A stretch of 64,000 nucleotides of DNA from Stomorhina lunata (GCA_933228675.1 OW121740.1:37795792-37859791), one strand, 5' to 3'. Counted from the first letter of the stretch, positions 37,638-50,570 are shown. Numbers and translations are program-made. The notes: generated by a model not told the origin, from the letters alone.

Positions 37638-37747
37638 ATGCCCGAAGCGAATGCAACGCAGCGAAATGGCGAAACAGCGACGAGCTCTAATCGATCGCAA
37701 TCGACTGCGGCGATGACAAGCAAATTGCCCGTACACAAGTGGAACAG
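37638..37747 (+). CDS. Coding exon 1 of a large disordered protein (residues 1-36)
   Basis: The ATG at 37638 opens 36 codons beginning MPEANATQRNGETA and ending LPVHKWN, then two bases (AG) before the donor CAG|GTGAAA at 37748. GC content is much higher than in the surroundings and codon use looks coding. An in-frame TAA lies 33 bp upstream, so the start is not further 5' in this exon. The exon ends in phase 2 and the next exon begins with the one base needed to complete Arg37, strong support for the pairing. Minus-strand frames over the same bases are shadows. The start context (TTATTATGC) is only moderate. Confidence 0.7.
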
Positions 37748-38240
37748 GTGAAATTTTGAACAAAAAACCCAAAAAGCTTCTACAACAGCCAAAACAACAA
37801 AAAAACTTAAATAAATGTTATTTGTTTGAAAATAAAACAAAAACAAATAATTTAACTAAATAATTAGTAAAGAATAAAAAGCATGATTAACAATCTAATA
37901 AAGCATTAAAAAAAGGCATGTTTGTTTAAAAACAGTTAAAATTTTTTAGAGCCGAAATTTTCATACAGAGAATTAAGAAAATTTTATAATTTTCCAGGCT
38001 TTTACTACCCCACTAATACCTTTGTTAAATGTTTTTTGTTTTTCTTTAAGCAGCAACGAATTTCCTTTGAATTAAATTATAAGCAGCCAAAAATCATAGC
38101 ATACCTTAAGGCAGTTATTGACACAGTGAAAACTTAGCAAATAAGTCCAGCACAGTGCAGTCTTAAGAAATGAAAACCACTTTAATATTAATTAATACCA
38201 TAAATTCTTACTTAATTTCTTTAAAAAATTTTTATTTCAG

Positions 38241-38482
38241 ATCAAATTCTCTGAATGTCACTTATATACCTTTACACGGACGCCGCCGCAACAGCCATGG
38301 CCTCTCCTCTAAGGATGATGATCTCATCAACTATGTCGAGGAATTATGTCAAAATGATTCGTGCAGCTTAAAATCTTCGAGCGGATCGAATTTATGCTGC
38401 TGTTCACAGAGATCTCCGAATTCCTCATCGTGTTGGCATTTGAGAAGGAAACAGATTATACGACAGAGTTCACATGCGTCTG
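38241..38482 (+). CDS. Coding exon 2 of the same gene (residues 37-118)
   Basis: Bounded by the acceptor TTTTTATTTCAG at 38229-38240 and the donor CTG|GTGAGT at 38483. It encodes about 80 residues: a basic GRRRNSHG (50-57, a possible basophilic kinase site), an acidic KDDDLINYVEELCQ (61-74), then a cysteine-rich serine-rich stretch with Cys at 73, 78, 89, 90, 91 and 101 (the CCC cluster could be palmitoylated; inference) and a basic WHLRRKQIIRQ. It ends in phase 1; the base G plus AA at 44245 makes Glu118. No known domain is recognised. The intron before it is 493 bp, the one after it 5,762 bp. Confidence 0.75.
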
Positions 38483-38821
38483 GTGAGTTTTGCGCTAAGT
38501 CGTAGGTCTAAGCTTAAAAAGTAGAAATATATATGGCACTACTATAATATAGCTACTAGTTCTTTATATAGTTTATATACAATTTTATTTACCCCTTGTT
38601 TAGCTTCAAAGGGAGATAAATCAAAATTTTAGAAAAGTTTTTTAAGATCACTTGTCAGTTTTTACGATTTTGTGAGCAATGCACCCATAAATGAATAAAT
38701 ATTTCTCTAGGATTTCCACACTCAAGATCAAAATTTGGTAGAATTATAGTATATAGTTTCGAATTAAATCGGTCCCCTTTTGACTGTAGCACCCAAATTG
38801 TTCATTTAGATGTATTTGTAT

Positions 38822-39357
38822 ATATTGAGCCCTTAGATTAAAATGATCGCAAGCGACAGGAAAAATATTGATCGTAAGCGACAAAAAATCTTAATTAAAC
38901 AAAAACTTGCAATGTTTTGGTGCACAACATTTTAGTTCTTTGTTAGTTTGCTACTTTCGACAAACTAATTCCAAATGGTTTAGAAGTTATGGTGCAAAGT
39001 ATTGTATGAGTAGTTTTGCAGTTTTACTTCAATAACTTTTAAACTACTGGGCGGATTATGGCGCAATATGCAGAAATCGGCCAGCGGGTAGTTGAAGTTT
39101 CAGACCTATTTTTAAAAACATGTCCCTTTTTAGCACAGTGGCCTCTACACTGAGCCAAAGTTGAGCAACATTGCATATAAAACCTATCGGTCTGTATAAC
39201 TTTTGCAAGTATAAACCTATCGAAAAGACTTTTACACGTTCGAAAACTACTTAGGAATGAAAGAAAAATATGCTTACTGTATTACGCTATCTCTAATAGT
39301 TTAAGAGATATTTAACGGAATGTCGCTAACGATTATTTAAATCTAAGGGCTCGATAT
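38822..39357. mobile_element. TIR element (non-autonomous DNA transposon) in the second intron
   Basis: ATATTGAGCCCTTAGATT at 38822-38839 is matched by AATCTAAGGGCTCGATAT at 39340-39357, 18 bp with one mismatch, and similarity continues inward over about 40 bp to ATCG..AGCGAC on both sides. A subterminal direct repeat, GATCG(C/T)AAGCGAC, occurs twice at the left end. The 536-bp body lacks a transposase. The exact outer limit and target duplication are unclear because the flanks are TA-rich. The superfamily was not identified. Confidence 0.65.
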
Positions 39358-39960
39358 AATAAAATTTCTTAAAAATGAATGACATGACATCGAATTCACT
39401 AAATCCATAACGAATTTGTGCTATTCATATACCGATAACAGCATTTTCTTACCTTATTTGGAGATGTCAAGTCAAAAATTATAAAAATTTATATGGATTT
39501 TCAAAATCATAAAATTTTCTTCATTTACGAAAGCAATTTTAATGAACTTTATTGAAAATTATAAAAATGTTTAAATTCATATTAAAATTTTTTTCAAAAC
39601 ACTTTTAAACAAATCAAATTAAATTATTAAAGGCACTAAAATAAACAAATGATAAAAGAAACTCATATAACGTATAGGTTTTCCTTTAAAGTAAAATCGA
39701 AAAATTCATTCAATTCGAAGAAAAAGAAATTGTCATCTCAAAATATGGGTCATAATTTTAAATATAAATTTCAAACTCTTTATGGATGTTTTCAAATTTT
39801 CTTATTTCGTTATGTTGCTTGTTTATGATTTGTCATGTAGTTGTGGTATTTTAAAAACAAGTAGAAAAGTATAGGCGATCTAGACCGACTAAAGGAGGCC
39901 ATGTACCTTCGGGAAAGTATTCATGTTGAGAGCTTTTTGTATACGGATTTCGGATATAGA
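39358..39960. other. Intronic AT-rich spacer
   Basis: Unique AT-rich intron sequence between the TIR element and array B3. Nothing else was recognised. Confidence 0.5.
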
Positions 39961-39964
39961 AAGA

Positions 39965-42900
39965 TTTTTCAATAAGTTTAAATTTTTTATAAAAACAGAA
40001 AAATCTTGAAAATTTTTTTTATAAAAATAGAAAAATTTTGAAAATTTTACTATAAAAATAAAAAAATTTTGAAAATTTTTCTATTAAATTAAAAACATTT
40101 TTAAAATAGAAAAGTTTTTTAAATTTTTTTTATAAAAATAAAGAAATTTACTATTAATATAGTAAAATTTTGAAAAATATAAAAAAGTTTATAAAAATAG
40201 AAAATTTTTGAAAAATTTCCTATAAAAATGGGAAATTTTTGAAAAATTTCCTATAAAAATATAAATTTTATCAAAAACTACCTATAAAAATAAAAAAAAA
40301 TTTGAAAAATTTCCTTTTGAAATAGAAAATTTTTAAAATATTTCCTATAAAAATAGAAAATTTTTGAAAAATTTCCAATAAAAATATGAAATTTTTGAAC
40401 AATTTCCTATAAAAATATGAAATTTTTGAAAAATTTCCTTTAAAAATATGAAAGTTTTGAAAAATTTCCTATAAAAATAAGAAATTTTTGTAAAATTTCC
40501 TATCAAAATAGGAATTTTTGAAAAATTTCCTATAAAAATAGGAAATTTTTGAAAATTTTCTATCAAAATACGAAATTTTTGAAAAATTTCCTATAAAAAT
40601 ATGAAATTTTTGAAAAATTTCCTATAAAAACAGAAAATTTTTGAAAAATTTCCTATAAAAAATAGAAAATTTTATAAAAAAATAGAAAATTTTTGAAAAA
40701 TTTCCAAAAAAAATATAAAATTTTTAAAAAATTTCCCATAAAAAGAGAAAAATTTTGTAAAATTTCCTATCAAAATAGGAAATTTTTGAAAAATTTCCTA
40801 TAAAAATAGAAAATTTTTGAAAAAATTCCTATAAAAATAGAAAATTTTTGAAAAATTTCTTATAAAAATAGAAAATTTTTGAAAAATTTCCTATAGAAAC
40901 AAAAATTTTTTAAAAATTTCTTATCCAAATAGAAAATTTTTGAAAAATTTCCAATAAAAATATGAAATTTTTGAAAATTTTCCCATAAAAATAGAAAATT
41001 TTTGAAAAATTTCCTATAAAAATAGAAAATTTTTGAAAAATTTCCTATAAAAATAGAAAATTTTTGAAAAAATTCCTATAAAAATAGAAAATTTTTGAAA
41101 AATTTCCTAAAAAAATAGAAAATTTTTGAAAAATTTCCTATAGAAACAAAAATTTTTTGAAAAATTTCCTATCAAAATGGAAAATTTTTGAAAAATTTCC
41201 TATAGAAAATTTTTGAAAAATTTCCTATAGAAAATTGTTGAAAAATTTCCTATAGAAATTTTTTTAAAAATATCCTATAAAAATACAAATTTTTTGGAAA
41301 ATTTCCTATAACAATAGAAATTTCCTATCAAAAAATAGAAAGTTTTTGAATAATTTCCTATAAAAATAGAAAATTTTTGAAAAATTTCCTACAGAAATAG
41401 AAAATTTTTGAAAAATTTCCTATAAAAAATATAACATTTTTAAGAACTATTCTTTAAAAATAGAAAATTTTTGAAAAATTTCTAATAAAAATAGAAAATT
41501 TTTGAAAAATTTCTAATAAAAATAGAAAATTTTTGAAAAATTTCCTATAAAAATGTAAAATTTTTGAAAAATTTCCTATAAAAATAGAAAATTTTTGAAA
41601 AATTTCCTATAAAAATAGAAAATTTTTGAAAATTTTCCTATAAAAATAGAAAATTTTTGAAAAATTTCCTATAAAAATAGAAAATTTTTGAAAAATTTCC
41701 TATAAAAATAGAAAATTTTTGAAAAATTTCCTATAAAAATAGAAAATTTTTGAAAAATTTCCTATAAAAATAGAAAATTTTTGAAAAATTTCCTATAAGA
41801 ATAGAAAATTTTTGAAAAATTTCCTATAAAAATAGAAAATTTTTGAAAAATTTCCTATAAAAATAGAAAATTTTTGAAAAATTTCCTATAAAAATAGAAA
41901 ATTTTTGAAAAATTTCCTATAAAAATAGAAAATTTTTGAAAAATTTCCTATAAAAATAGAAAATTTTTGAAAAATTTCCTATAAAAATAGAAAATTTTTG
42001 AAAAATTTCCTATAAAAATAGAAAAATTTTGAAAATTTTTCTATAAAAATAGTAAAATGTTGAAAATTTTTCTATAAAAATAGAAAAATTTTGAAAAGTT
42101 TTCAATAAAAATAGAAAAATGTTGAAAATTTTTCTAGAAAAATAGAAAAATTAAAATAGAAAATTTTTGAAAATTTTTCTATAAAAATAGAAAAAATTTT
42201 TAAAATTAAAAATTTTGTAATTTTCTTATGAAACATTTTTAAAATTTCAATTTAAACCTAAAAATTTTGTACATTTTCCTATTAATCCAAATTTAAAAAA
42301 AAATTCCTCTATTAATAGAAAATTTTTTAAAAATTTCCTATAAAAATAAAAAATTTTTTAAAAATTTTCTATAAAAAAAATTCTATAAAAACATAAAATT
42401 TTTGAAAAACTTCCCATAAAAATAGAACATTTTTTAGAAATTTTCTAATAAAAATAGAAAATTTTTAAAAATTTCCCATAAAAATTTAAATTTTTTGAAA
42501 AAATTCCTATAAAAAATAGAAAATTTTTGAAAAATTTCATATAAAAAATACAAGATTTTAAAAAAATTTCCTATAAAAATAGGAATTGAAAAATTTCCTA
42601 CAAAAATAGAAAATTTTTGAAAAATTCCTTATAAAAATATAAGTTTTTTTTTAATTTCTTATAAAACTAGACAAATTTTGAAAATTTTCCTATAAAAATA
42701 TGATATTTTTGAAAAATTTCCTATGAAAATACAAATTTTTTTAAAAATTTCTTATGAAAATAGAAAATTTTTGAAATATTTCCTATAAAAATAGAAAGCA
42801 TGTGAAGAATTTCCTATAAAAAATAGAACATTTTTGAAATCTTACCTTTAAAAATAGAAAATTTTTGAAAAATTTCCTATAAAAACAGAAAATTTTTGAA

Positions 42901-43690
42901 AAATTTCCCCTAAAAATAGAAAATTTTTGAAAACTTGCCAACAAAATTAGAAAATTGTTGAAAAATTTCCTTTAAAAATAGAAGATTTTTGAAAAATTTC
43001 CTATAAAAATATAAAATTTTTGAAAAAATTCCGATATAAATTGAAAATTTTTTTCTAATAAAATAGAAATTTTTTGAAAAATTTTCTATAAAAATGGAAA
43101 AATTTTGAAAAATTTCCTTTAAAGTTAGAAAATTTTTGAAAAATTTCCTATAGAAATAGAACATTTTTGAAAATTTTTCTTTAAAAATTGGAAATTTATG
43201 AAAATTTTCCTATAAAACATAGAACATCTTTGAAAAATTTCCTATAAAAATAGAAAGCTCTTGAAAAATTTCCTATAAAAAATATAACATGTTTCAAAAA
43301 TTTCCTTTTAATATAGAAAATTTTTGAAAAATTTTCTGTAAATATAGAAAAATTTTGAGACATTTCAAAGAAAAATAAAAAATATTTGATAAATTTCCAA
43401 TAAAAATACAAATTTTTTGAAAAATTTCCTATAAAAATAGAAAACTTTTTAAAATTTACCTATAAGAATAAAACAAATTTTCCTATAAGAATAAAACAAG
43501 TTTCAGAAGAAAAATAGAAAATTTTTGAAAATTTGCCTATACAAATAGTAACATTTTGAAAATTTTTCTGAAATCACAAAAATTTTAAAAATTTTACTTT
43601 AAACCGAAAAATTTTGTATATTTTCCTTTTTATCTAAGATTTTTCATATAAATTGAAATATTTGTCTGTAAAAAGATTTTGAATCTATGG
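39965..43690 (-). repeat. Satellite array B3, 31-bp unit, degenerate, intronic
   Basis: About 120 units of the B2 type (TTTTTGAAAAATTTCCTAT, then AAAAATAGAAAA), lying wholly inside the intron 38483-44244. Most units carry TAGAAAA rather than TAGGAAA, so the perfect hairpin arm is broken by one base. A uniform block at 41560-42020 is surrounded by degenerate units. Frames at 40345-40566, 42910-43164 and 43196-43411 on the minus strand (F/Y/K/I repeats) are satellite artefacts. Confidence 0.93.
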
Positions 43691-44244
43691 AGTGATAATA
43701 TGACAATTTGTCTCTATTTAACAAACTTCTGAACAAACATATAATGCTGATGTAGGGTATCTTTTTAAAAAATAATGTAGCATAAGAAATTTTGTTAAGG
43801 AAAACAATTTATTTGTAAGCTTAGCAAAATTCTGTGTATTTAAAAATTTTTGTTTGTTAATTTTAAATTTTGTTTTGAAAATAATATTTTAATTTTTCTT
43901 TTTCCTTTTTGTATTTTTCTTTCTTTTCATGAATGTGGTGGACGCTTTTTTGGTGAAAATTTTGTCCATTATTATGGTTGACGTTTAAATAATGGGAAAA
44001 CATTTTTTGAAAAAAAAAAAAATATATATTTTTATTTATAAAAATACATATTTTTTTCTGCTGTGCATTTTAATGACTTTAATGGGACAAACGGCTGCTT
44101 TTTGTTCGTTCGTTCTGCTGCGAATGATGATGATGTTGATGACGATGATGCATACTTTTGTTCTATATCTGTGATGCGTTTTTATATGTACGAATCAAAA
44201 AAATATATATAAAGCTAAAAATAAAACTGACATTAGTTTGACAG
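43691..44244. other. 3' end of the 5.8-kb intron
   Basis: AT-rich, with a GAT/GAC trinucleotide tract at about 44122-44155. An in-frame TGA at 44172-44174 and the lack of any in-frame ATG show that the next exon must be entered by splicing. CTGACATTAG followed by TTTGACAG (ending 44244) supplies a branch-point-like CTGAC and an acceptor, though the pyrimidine tract is weak. Confidence 0.5.
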
Positions 44245-46973
44245 AAATAGCCTCACAGTCAACGAAGAAATCAATTTCTTTGCCGTCTACACCGAATTTA
44301 AGTCATTTACGAAGACCTGTTAGATTGAGCTATAAAAAGTTAAACGAACAGCAAACAGCTGAAAATGACAATGTAACCCTAAACAATTTGCCTTTAACAT
44401 ATGAGCAATTTCAGAAAAGACAGCAACAACTACAAAAACAACACAATCAATTGAAATTAACTGAAAACTCAACATCACCTAATTCACCTCTAACTTCAAC
44501 TTCCAACACTACCTTGCAAATTTCAACATCATCTTCAAATTTATCATTATCACCAAATTCAAAGAGAACAGGTTTAGTCTCCAGATCCATGTTGCTAAAA
44601 CATCGTTCTTTACGTTATGAGGAGCCAGCAAAATCCCCCTATAATTTACCCTATGAAAGCAATAATTCTTCTAATTTTCAAAACTCAACAAATATTGAAA
44701 CAACTTCTAGTATTCAACATGTTTCTTTATGTCCATCAAATCATCTTAATAATAACAATAACTCTATTAACAAAATGTCCAAGACTACGGGTTGCTTCCT
44801 ACAAACCTGCTCATACCAAAATGAAAATGATCAAGAGGAGAATTGTCAAACATCCAACATCACTACCACCACTACTAATGCCGTTTCGAGCACGGGCAAT
44901 AAATTGAAAATGAAAAATTCACCACGAGTTGGAGGTAAATTTTTGCAATGCTCCCACTGTTGTGAGAGCATGAGCAGTGAGGATCGTCAGCAACAACAGC
45001 AACAACTATCAAGCAATGGCCAGCATTTTAATGCAACAACATTAGGCCACAAAACAAATGGCCATAACTCAAAATCCCCCAAATTCACCTCATTTCACTC
45101 GGATCATTATCAACGTTCAGATTCAGAAACAGTCTCTGAATTGTCGTCGTATCGTTTTGTTACGGATGAAGATATTGGCATAGTGAATCGAAAACAACAA
45201 CAAATACAAAAAGAACAACAAAAACATCAAAATTGTACGTCATCGTCGGTTTCCTTGTCGTCGTGTTCGTCGCAATCGCCTTTGTCTTCGACGGAAAATG
45301 AAAATCTTAGCAAACGGTTAACGGAATGTGTGAGTAATAATAACAATAATACGGATCGCAATGATCATTACGATCCCGATCTTAATCAAGCAGAATATTT
45401 TAATAATAATAATAATAATAATGACGACGACGATTTGAAAGAAAATTTCAAAATAACCAGAAAATCAATAAAATACGAAACGAATAAAATTAAAAATAAT
45501 ACAAATGAAGTGGAACCCGAAAAAAGTGATCGTTATTATATAGTAGAAGATCAAAATCTAAAGATCTCACGCGATTTTAGTGTTCCAACACCCACAAATT
45601 GTTGTTATTCTATAGATAAATCCAAAAGTGATCAATTTTTTTCAAATCAAACGAAAATTCCTCATCTCAACAATAAACAAAATAAAAATTTTAATACTAT
45701 TACAAAAAGTGATACAAAACCGGTACAAATACCCCATAACCCTGATCTTCAGCAAGACGATTTTGTATTATCTTCGTCTTTGCCTCGTAATTATGGCAGT
45801 AATTTTGATTCATGTTCCTTTAGTCGTCAAGTGTATATAAGAAATTCTTTACGTTCTCAGAAATTGGGGCCACCAGTGCCTCCTAAGCCCCCAACAGACC
45901 CCATAGAGGAATCTACTTCCTATGATCCTCAAAGATTTTATCGTAAATTACAAAAGTTTGAGAAACAATCCACTTTCGTGCAACAACAACAATCTTTGCC
46001 TCGTGAAATACCGCATATAAGAAATCACGAAAGATCGTCCATAACTCCCGAGAAATGTGAATTATTAAATTGTTTTCCCCCGTATCGTAATCGTTTAAAT
46101 TCCTCAAATAAAGAAATTAAAGAAAATCTTAATGGTTCCGCTTATAACAAGGAATTAGTGAATAATAGTGAAATAAAACAACAAAATCTTAAAAATCCCT
46201 TAAATCAGCAAAACAATAACAATTTAAATTCCACAACATCCGCGGAATTTTCATTACCCAAAAGAACTTTGAGATACGACAGTCATGGACGTTTAAAGTC
46301 TTGCCTTCTTACCAGCTCTGCGACACATATACCGGTCACAAACTTTCGTCGCGCCTCTTTGGACAACGATTTCAATCAAATCAATACAAAACCTTTTAAT
46401 AATACCATCAAATTAACCCCCACGTTAACGCGTAAATTTCAATACTCACCCAAGCATACGATCACAAAAGAGATCAACGAGGAAATCGAAGAAGAAATCG
46501 AGGATGTGAAACCCTTTCCAAACAATAACCCACAAACTTTAGCATCTCCATTTGTCTTAAACTCTCCCACTTCAACGAAATCTTTTCTACACCCCAAGAA
46601 ATCCTATTCATCACCAATTGTCCTACATCACGATCAGCATCAGAATCAGCATGGGCTCTCTAGCAGTCCCGTCTGGCTGAGTTCGGAAACTATAGAATCT
46701 CATAACTCATCATCTCACAAGTGTCTGGACGAAGTGCAATCGAATTGTAGCGATCAGACGACGATATTTCACTTTGAACACGATAACTCCAATTCATCAT
46801 CGCCCTCGACTTTTCTTTACGGCAGCGGCAATAGTGGTCCACAAACAAATGGTAATATCTTTAGGGGTCCATTATTAGTGAAACGTTTGCCGGCTATACA
46901 ATCGTTTGGTTATATACCCACTCAGTCCAGCTCGCTGGGTAGCGCCAATGTACGAGAGGGATTTGAAAAGGAG
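44245..46973 (+). CDS. Coding exon 3 of the same gene (residues 118-1027)
   Basis: A 2,729-bp exon from an acceptor at 44244 (phase 1, matching exon 2) to the donor GAG|GTAAGTG at 46974. An alternative acceptor CCTCACAG at 44258 would be phase 0 and would not fit exon 2. The product is Asn/Ser/Gln-rich and probably disordered. Landmarks: SLPSTPNLS (about 129-137); CSHCC at 353-357; polyQ after it; polyN near 500; PPVPPKPP at about 660-667, a class II-like SH3 ligand; RRAS at 819-822, a PKA-type consensus; an acidic EINEEIEEEIEDV near 864. No enzyme domain or membrane segment is visible, so this may be the regulatory N-terminal part of a larger signalling or scaffold protein; that is inference and I could not name it. 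The frame runs on to 47177 only by reading into intronic satellite. Confidence 0.85.
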
Positions 46974-47027
46974 GTAAGTGCTAAGTTTAAAAAATCAAAT
47001 AAAAAACCAAAATTAAGAATTTTTGCA

Positions 47028-48428
47028 TCGAAAAATTTTCTATACAAATTTTTTTTGAAGAAAAATTATAATTTTTCTATAGAAAATTTTTCGTTTAAAC
47101 AAATTTTCTATAAAAAATTTTTCGTTAAGCTAAATTTTTCTATAGAATATTTTTCGTTAAACAAAATTTTTCTATAGAAACTGTTTCGATAAACAAAATT
47201 TTTCTATAGAAAATTTTTCGTTAAATAAAATTTTTCTATAGAAAATTTTTCGTTAAACAAAATTTTTCTATAAAAAATTTTTCGTTAAACAAAATTTTTC
47301 TATAGAAAATTTTCGTTAAACAAAATTTTTCTACAGAAAATTTTTCGTTAAACAAAATTTTTCTATAAAAAATTTTTCGTTAAACAAAATTTTTCTATAG
47401 AAAATTTTCGTTAAACAAAATTTTTCTATAGAAAAATTTCGTTAAACGAAATTTTTCGTTAAACAAAATTTTTCTATAGAAACTGTTTCGATAAACAAAA
47501 TTTTTCTATAGAAAATTTTTCGAAAAAACAAATTTTCTATAGAAAATTTTTCGTTAAACAAAATTTTTCTATAAAAAAATTTACGTTAAGCAAAATTTTT
47601 CTATAGAAAATTTTTCGTTAAACAAAATTTTTCTTTAGAAAATTTTTCGTTAAACAAAATTTTTTTATAGAAAATTTTTCGTTAAACAAAATTTCTCTAT
47701 ACAAAATTTTTCGTTAAACAAAATTTTTCTAAAAAATTTTCGTTAAACAAAATTTTTCTATAGAAAATTTTTCGTTAAACAAAATTTTTCTATAGAAAAT
47801 TTTTCGTTAAACAAAATTTTTCTATAGAAAATTTTTCGTTAAACAAAATTTTTTTATAGAAAATTTTTCGTTAAACAAAATTTTTCTATAGAAAATTTTT
47901 CGTTAAACAAAATTTTTCTATAGAAAATTTTTCGTTAAACAAAATTTTTCTATAGAAAATTTTTCGTTAAACAAAATTTTTCTATAGAAAATTTTTCGTT
48001 AAACAAAATTTTTCTATAGAAAATTTTTCGTTAAACAAAATTTTTCTATAGAAAATTTTTCGTTAAACAAAATTTTTCTATAGAAAATTTTTCGTTAAAC
48101 CAAATTTTTCTATAGAAAATTTTTCGTTAAACAAAATTTTTCTATAGAAAATTTTTCGTTAAACAAAATTTTTCTATAGAAAATTTTTCGTTAAACAAAA
48201 TTTTTCTATAGAAAATTTTTCGTTAAACAAAATTTTTCTACAGAAAATTTTTCGTTAAACAAAATGTTTCTTTAGAAAATTTTTCATTAATCAAAATTTT
48301 TCGTTAAACAAATTTTTTTCTATAGAAAATTTTTCGTTAAACAAAATTTTTCTATAGAAAATTTTTCGTTAAACAAAATTTTTCTATAGAAAATTTTTCG
48401 TTAAACAAAATTTTTCTATAGAAAACAA
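47028..48428 (+). repeat. Satellite array A5, 32-bp unit, left arm of a giant inverted repeat
   Basis: About 44 units of 32 bp joining TTTTTCTATAGAAAA to TTTTTCGTTAAACAAAA. It begins about 55 bp after the 5' splice site of exon 3 and so lies in the following intron. The first third is irregular (47028-47760), the rest is more uniform. Confidence 0.96.
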
Positions 48429-48435
48429 TTTTTTC

Positions 48436-49800
48436 AACGAAAAATTTTCTATAGAAAAAATTTTGTTTAACGAAAAATTTTCTATAGAAAAATTTTGTTT
48501 AACGAAAAATTTTCTATAGAAAAATTTTGTTTAACGAAAAATTTTCTATAGAAAAATTTTGTTTAACGAAAAATTTTCTATAGAAAAATTTTGTTTAACG
48601 AAAAATTTTCTATAGAAAAATTTTGTTTAACGAAAAATTTTCTATAGAAAAATTTTGTTTAACGAAAAATTTTCTATAGAGAAATTTTGTTTAACGAAAA
48701 ATTTTCTATAGAAAAATTTTGTTTAACGAAAAATTTTCTATAGAAAAATTTTGTTTAACGAAAAATTTTCTATAGAAAAATTTTGTTTAACGAAAAATTT
48801 TCTATAGAAAAATTTTGTTTAACGAAAAATTTTCTATAGAAAAATTTTGTTTAACGAAAAATTTTCTATAGAAAAATTTTGTTTAACGAAAAATTTTCTA
48901 TAGAAAAATTTTGTTTAACGAAAAATTTTCTATAGAAAAATTTTGTTTAACGAAAAATTTTCTATAGAAAAATTTTGTTTAACGAAAAATTTTCTATAGA
49001 AAAATTTTGTTTAACGAAAAATTTTCTATAGAAAAATTTTGTTTAACGAAAAATTTTCTATAGAAAAATTTTGTTTAACGAAAAATTTTCTATAGAAAAA
49101 TTTTGTTTAACGAAAAATTTTCTATAGAAAAATTTTGTTTAACGAAAAATTTTCTATAGAAAAATTTTGTTTAACGAAAAATTTTCTATAGAAAAATTTT
49201 GTTTAACGAAAAATTTTCTATAGAAAAATTTTGTTTAACGAAAAATTTTCTATAGAAAAATTTTGTTTAACGAAAAATTTTCTATAGAAAAATTTTGTTT
49301 AACGAAAAATTTTCTATAGAAAAATTTTGTTTAACGAAAAATTTTCTATAGAAAAATTTTGTTTAACGAAAAATTTTCTATAGAAAAATTTTGTTTAACG
49401 AAAAATTTTCTATAGAAAAATTTTGTTTAACGAAAAATTTTCTATAGAAAAATTTTGTTTAACGAAAAATTTTCTATAGAAAAATTTTGTTTAACGAAAA
49501 ATTTTCTATAGAAAAATTTTGTTTAACGAAAAATTTTCTATAGAAAAATTTTGTTTAAGGAAAAATTTTCTATAGAAAAATTTTGTTTAATGAAAAATTT
49601 TCTATAGAAAAATTTTGTTTAACGAAAAATTTTCTATACAAAAATTTTGTTTAACGAAAAATTTTCTATAGAAAAATTTTTTTTAACGAAAAATTTTCTA
49701 TAGAAAAATTTTGTTTAACGAAAAATTTTCTATGGAAAAATTTTGTTTAACGAAAAATTTTCTATAGAAAAATTTTGTTTAACGAAAAATTTTCTACTGA
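48436..49800 (-). repeat. Satellite array A6, 32-bp unit, right arm of the inverted repeat
   Basis: About 43 units reading TTTTCTATAGAAAAATTTTG and TTTAACGAAAAA, the reverse complement of A5. The arms meet at about 48426-48440 with practically no spacer (AAAACAATTTTTTCAACG). Most A6 units are identical, more uniform than A5. Confidence 0.96.
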
Positions 49801-50569
49801 AAATTTTTTTAAAAAATGTTTCTATATTATAATTTATTTTCAATTTTATTTAATTATATATAGTTTAATCTTATCAATCTTAAATTTCTTATTTCAACCA
49901 AAAAAAACTTAATTAAAAACCAAAAATTTTACATTAATTGACTTCCCAATTTTATTGAAGTAATAAATTTAATTTTTTAAAAACAACATTTCAAAATTCT
50001 GAAAAAAGAAACATTCTCTAAATGTAGATTCAAAGTCATTTTGTAAATAATTGAATGCAAATTGAACAAAAACCGAAAAAAACTTTAAATACATGAAAAT
50101 TTGAGATGAACAAAAAACTAGAAACATTCCATTTAACATCCGAAACTGCTTTTAGTGCAAAACGTAAATCATTTTTACAATTTTTAACAGCATCAGAAAA
50201 TCTGAAGAAGAAAAAACAATAACAATTTCATTTAAAATAAATATTTATTGTAACACAATTTGTTGAACTTTGCTCATCCAAAAATAATTAAAGCAAATTT
50301 TGTTTTTTTTGTTTATTTTAATTTGTATTTAAAATGCATAATATTCATTTTTCAGTTTAATGATAGAGTTTTTTTATATTTTTTTTTTTTGTAATTTCAG
50401 AATTTGTAGTATTTCAATACATTTTAATATCGAAACTGTAGGAAAGATCAATTTGATTACGATATCTAGCACAGTGGTGTGTTTGTCATATTTCTTGTAT
50501 CAATTTTTAAAATTCAACTAAGCAATGAATTTTTTTGCCAAGTTTGATGTCTTAACACACATGAGTCTT
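49801..50569. other. AT-rich spacer, intronic if the gene model holds
   Basis: Unique AT-rich sequence. CACAGTGGTGTGTTTG begins at 50470, 100 bp before array B4, and has an inverted counterpart beyond that array. Confidence 0.5.
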
Positions 50570-50570
50570 T

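Noticed and set aside
37554..37846. Minus-strand frames of 72 and 89 codons
   Set aside because: They are the complement of the supported + strand exon 1 and start at or run into non-coding AT-rich sequence.
44238..44244. Translation start of the large ORF at 44238
   Set aside because: The codon is TTG, not ATG, and no in-frame ATG follows the upstream stop at 44172; the exon is entered by splicing.
46974..47177. C-terminal extension of the large ORF beyond the donor site
   Set aside because: GTAAGTG at 46974 is a strong 5' splice site and the extension translates intronic satellite.
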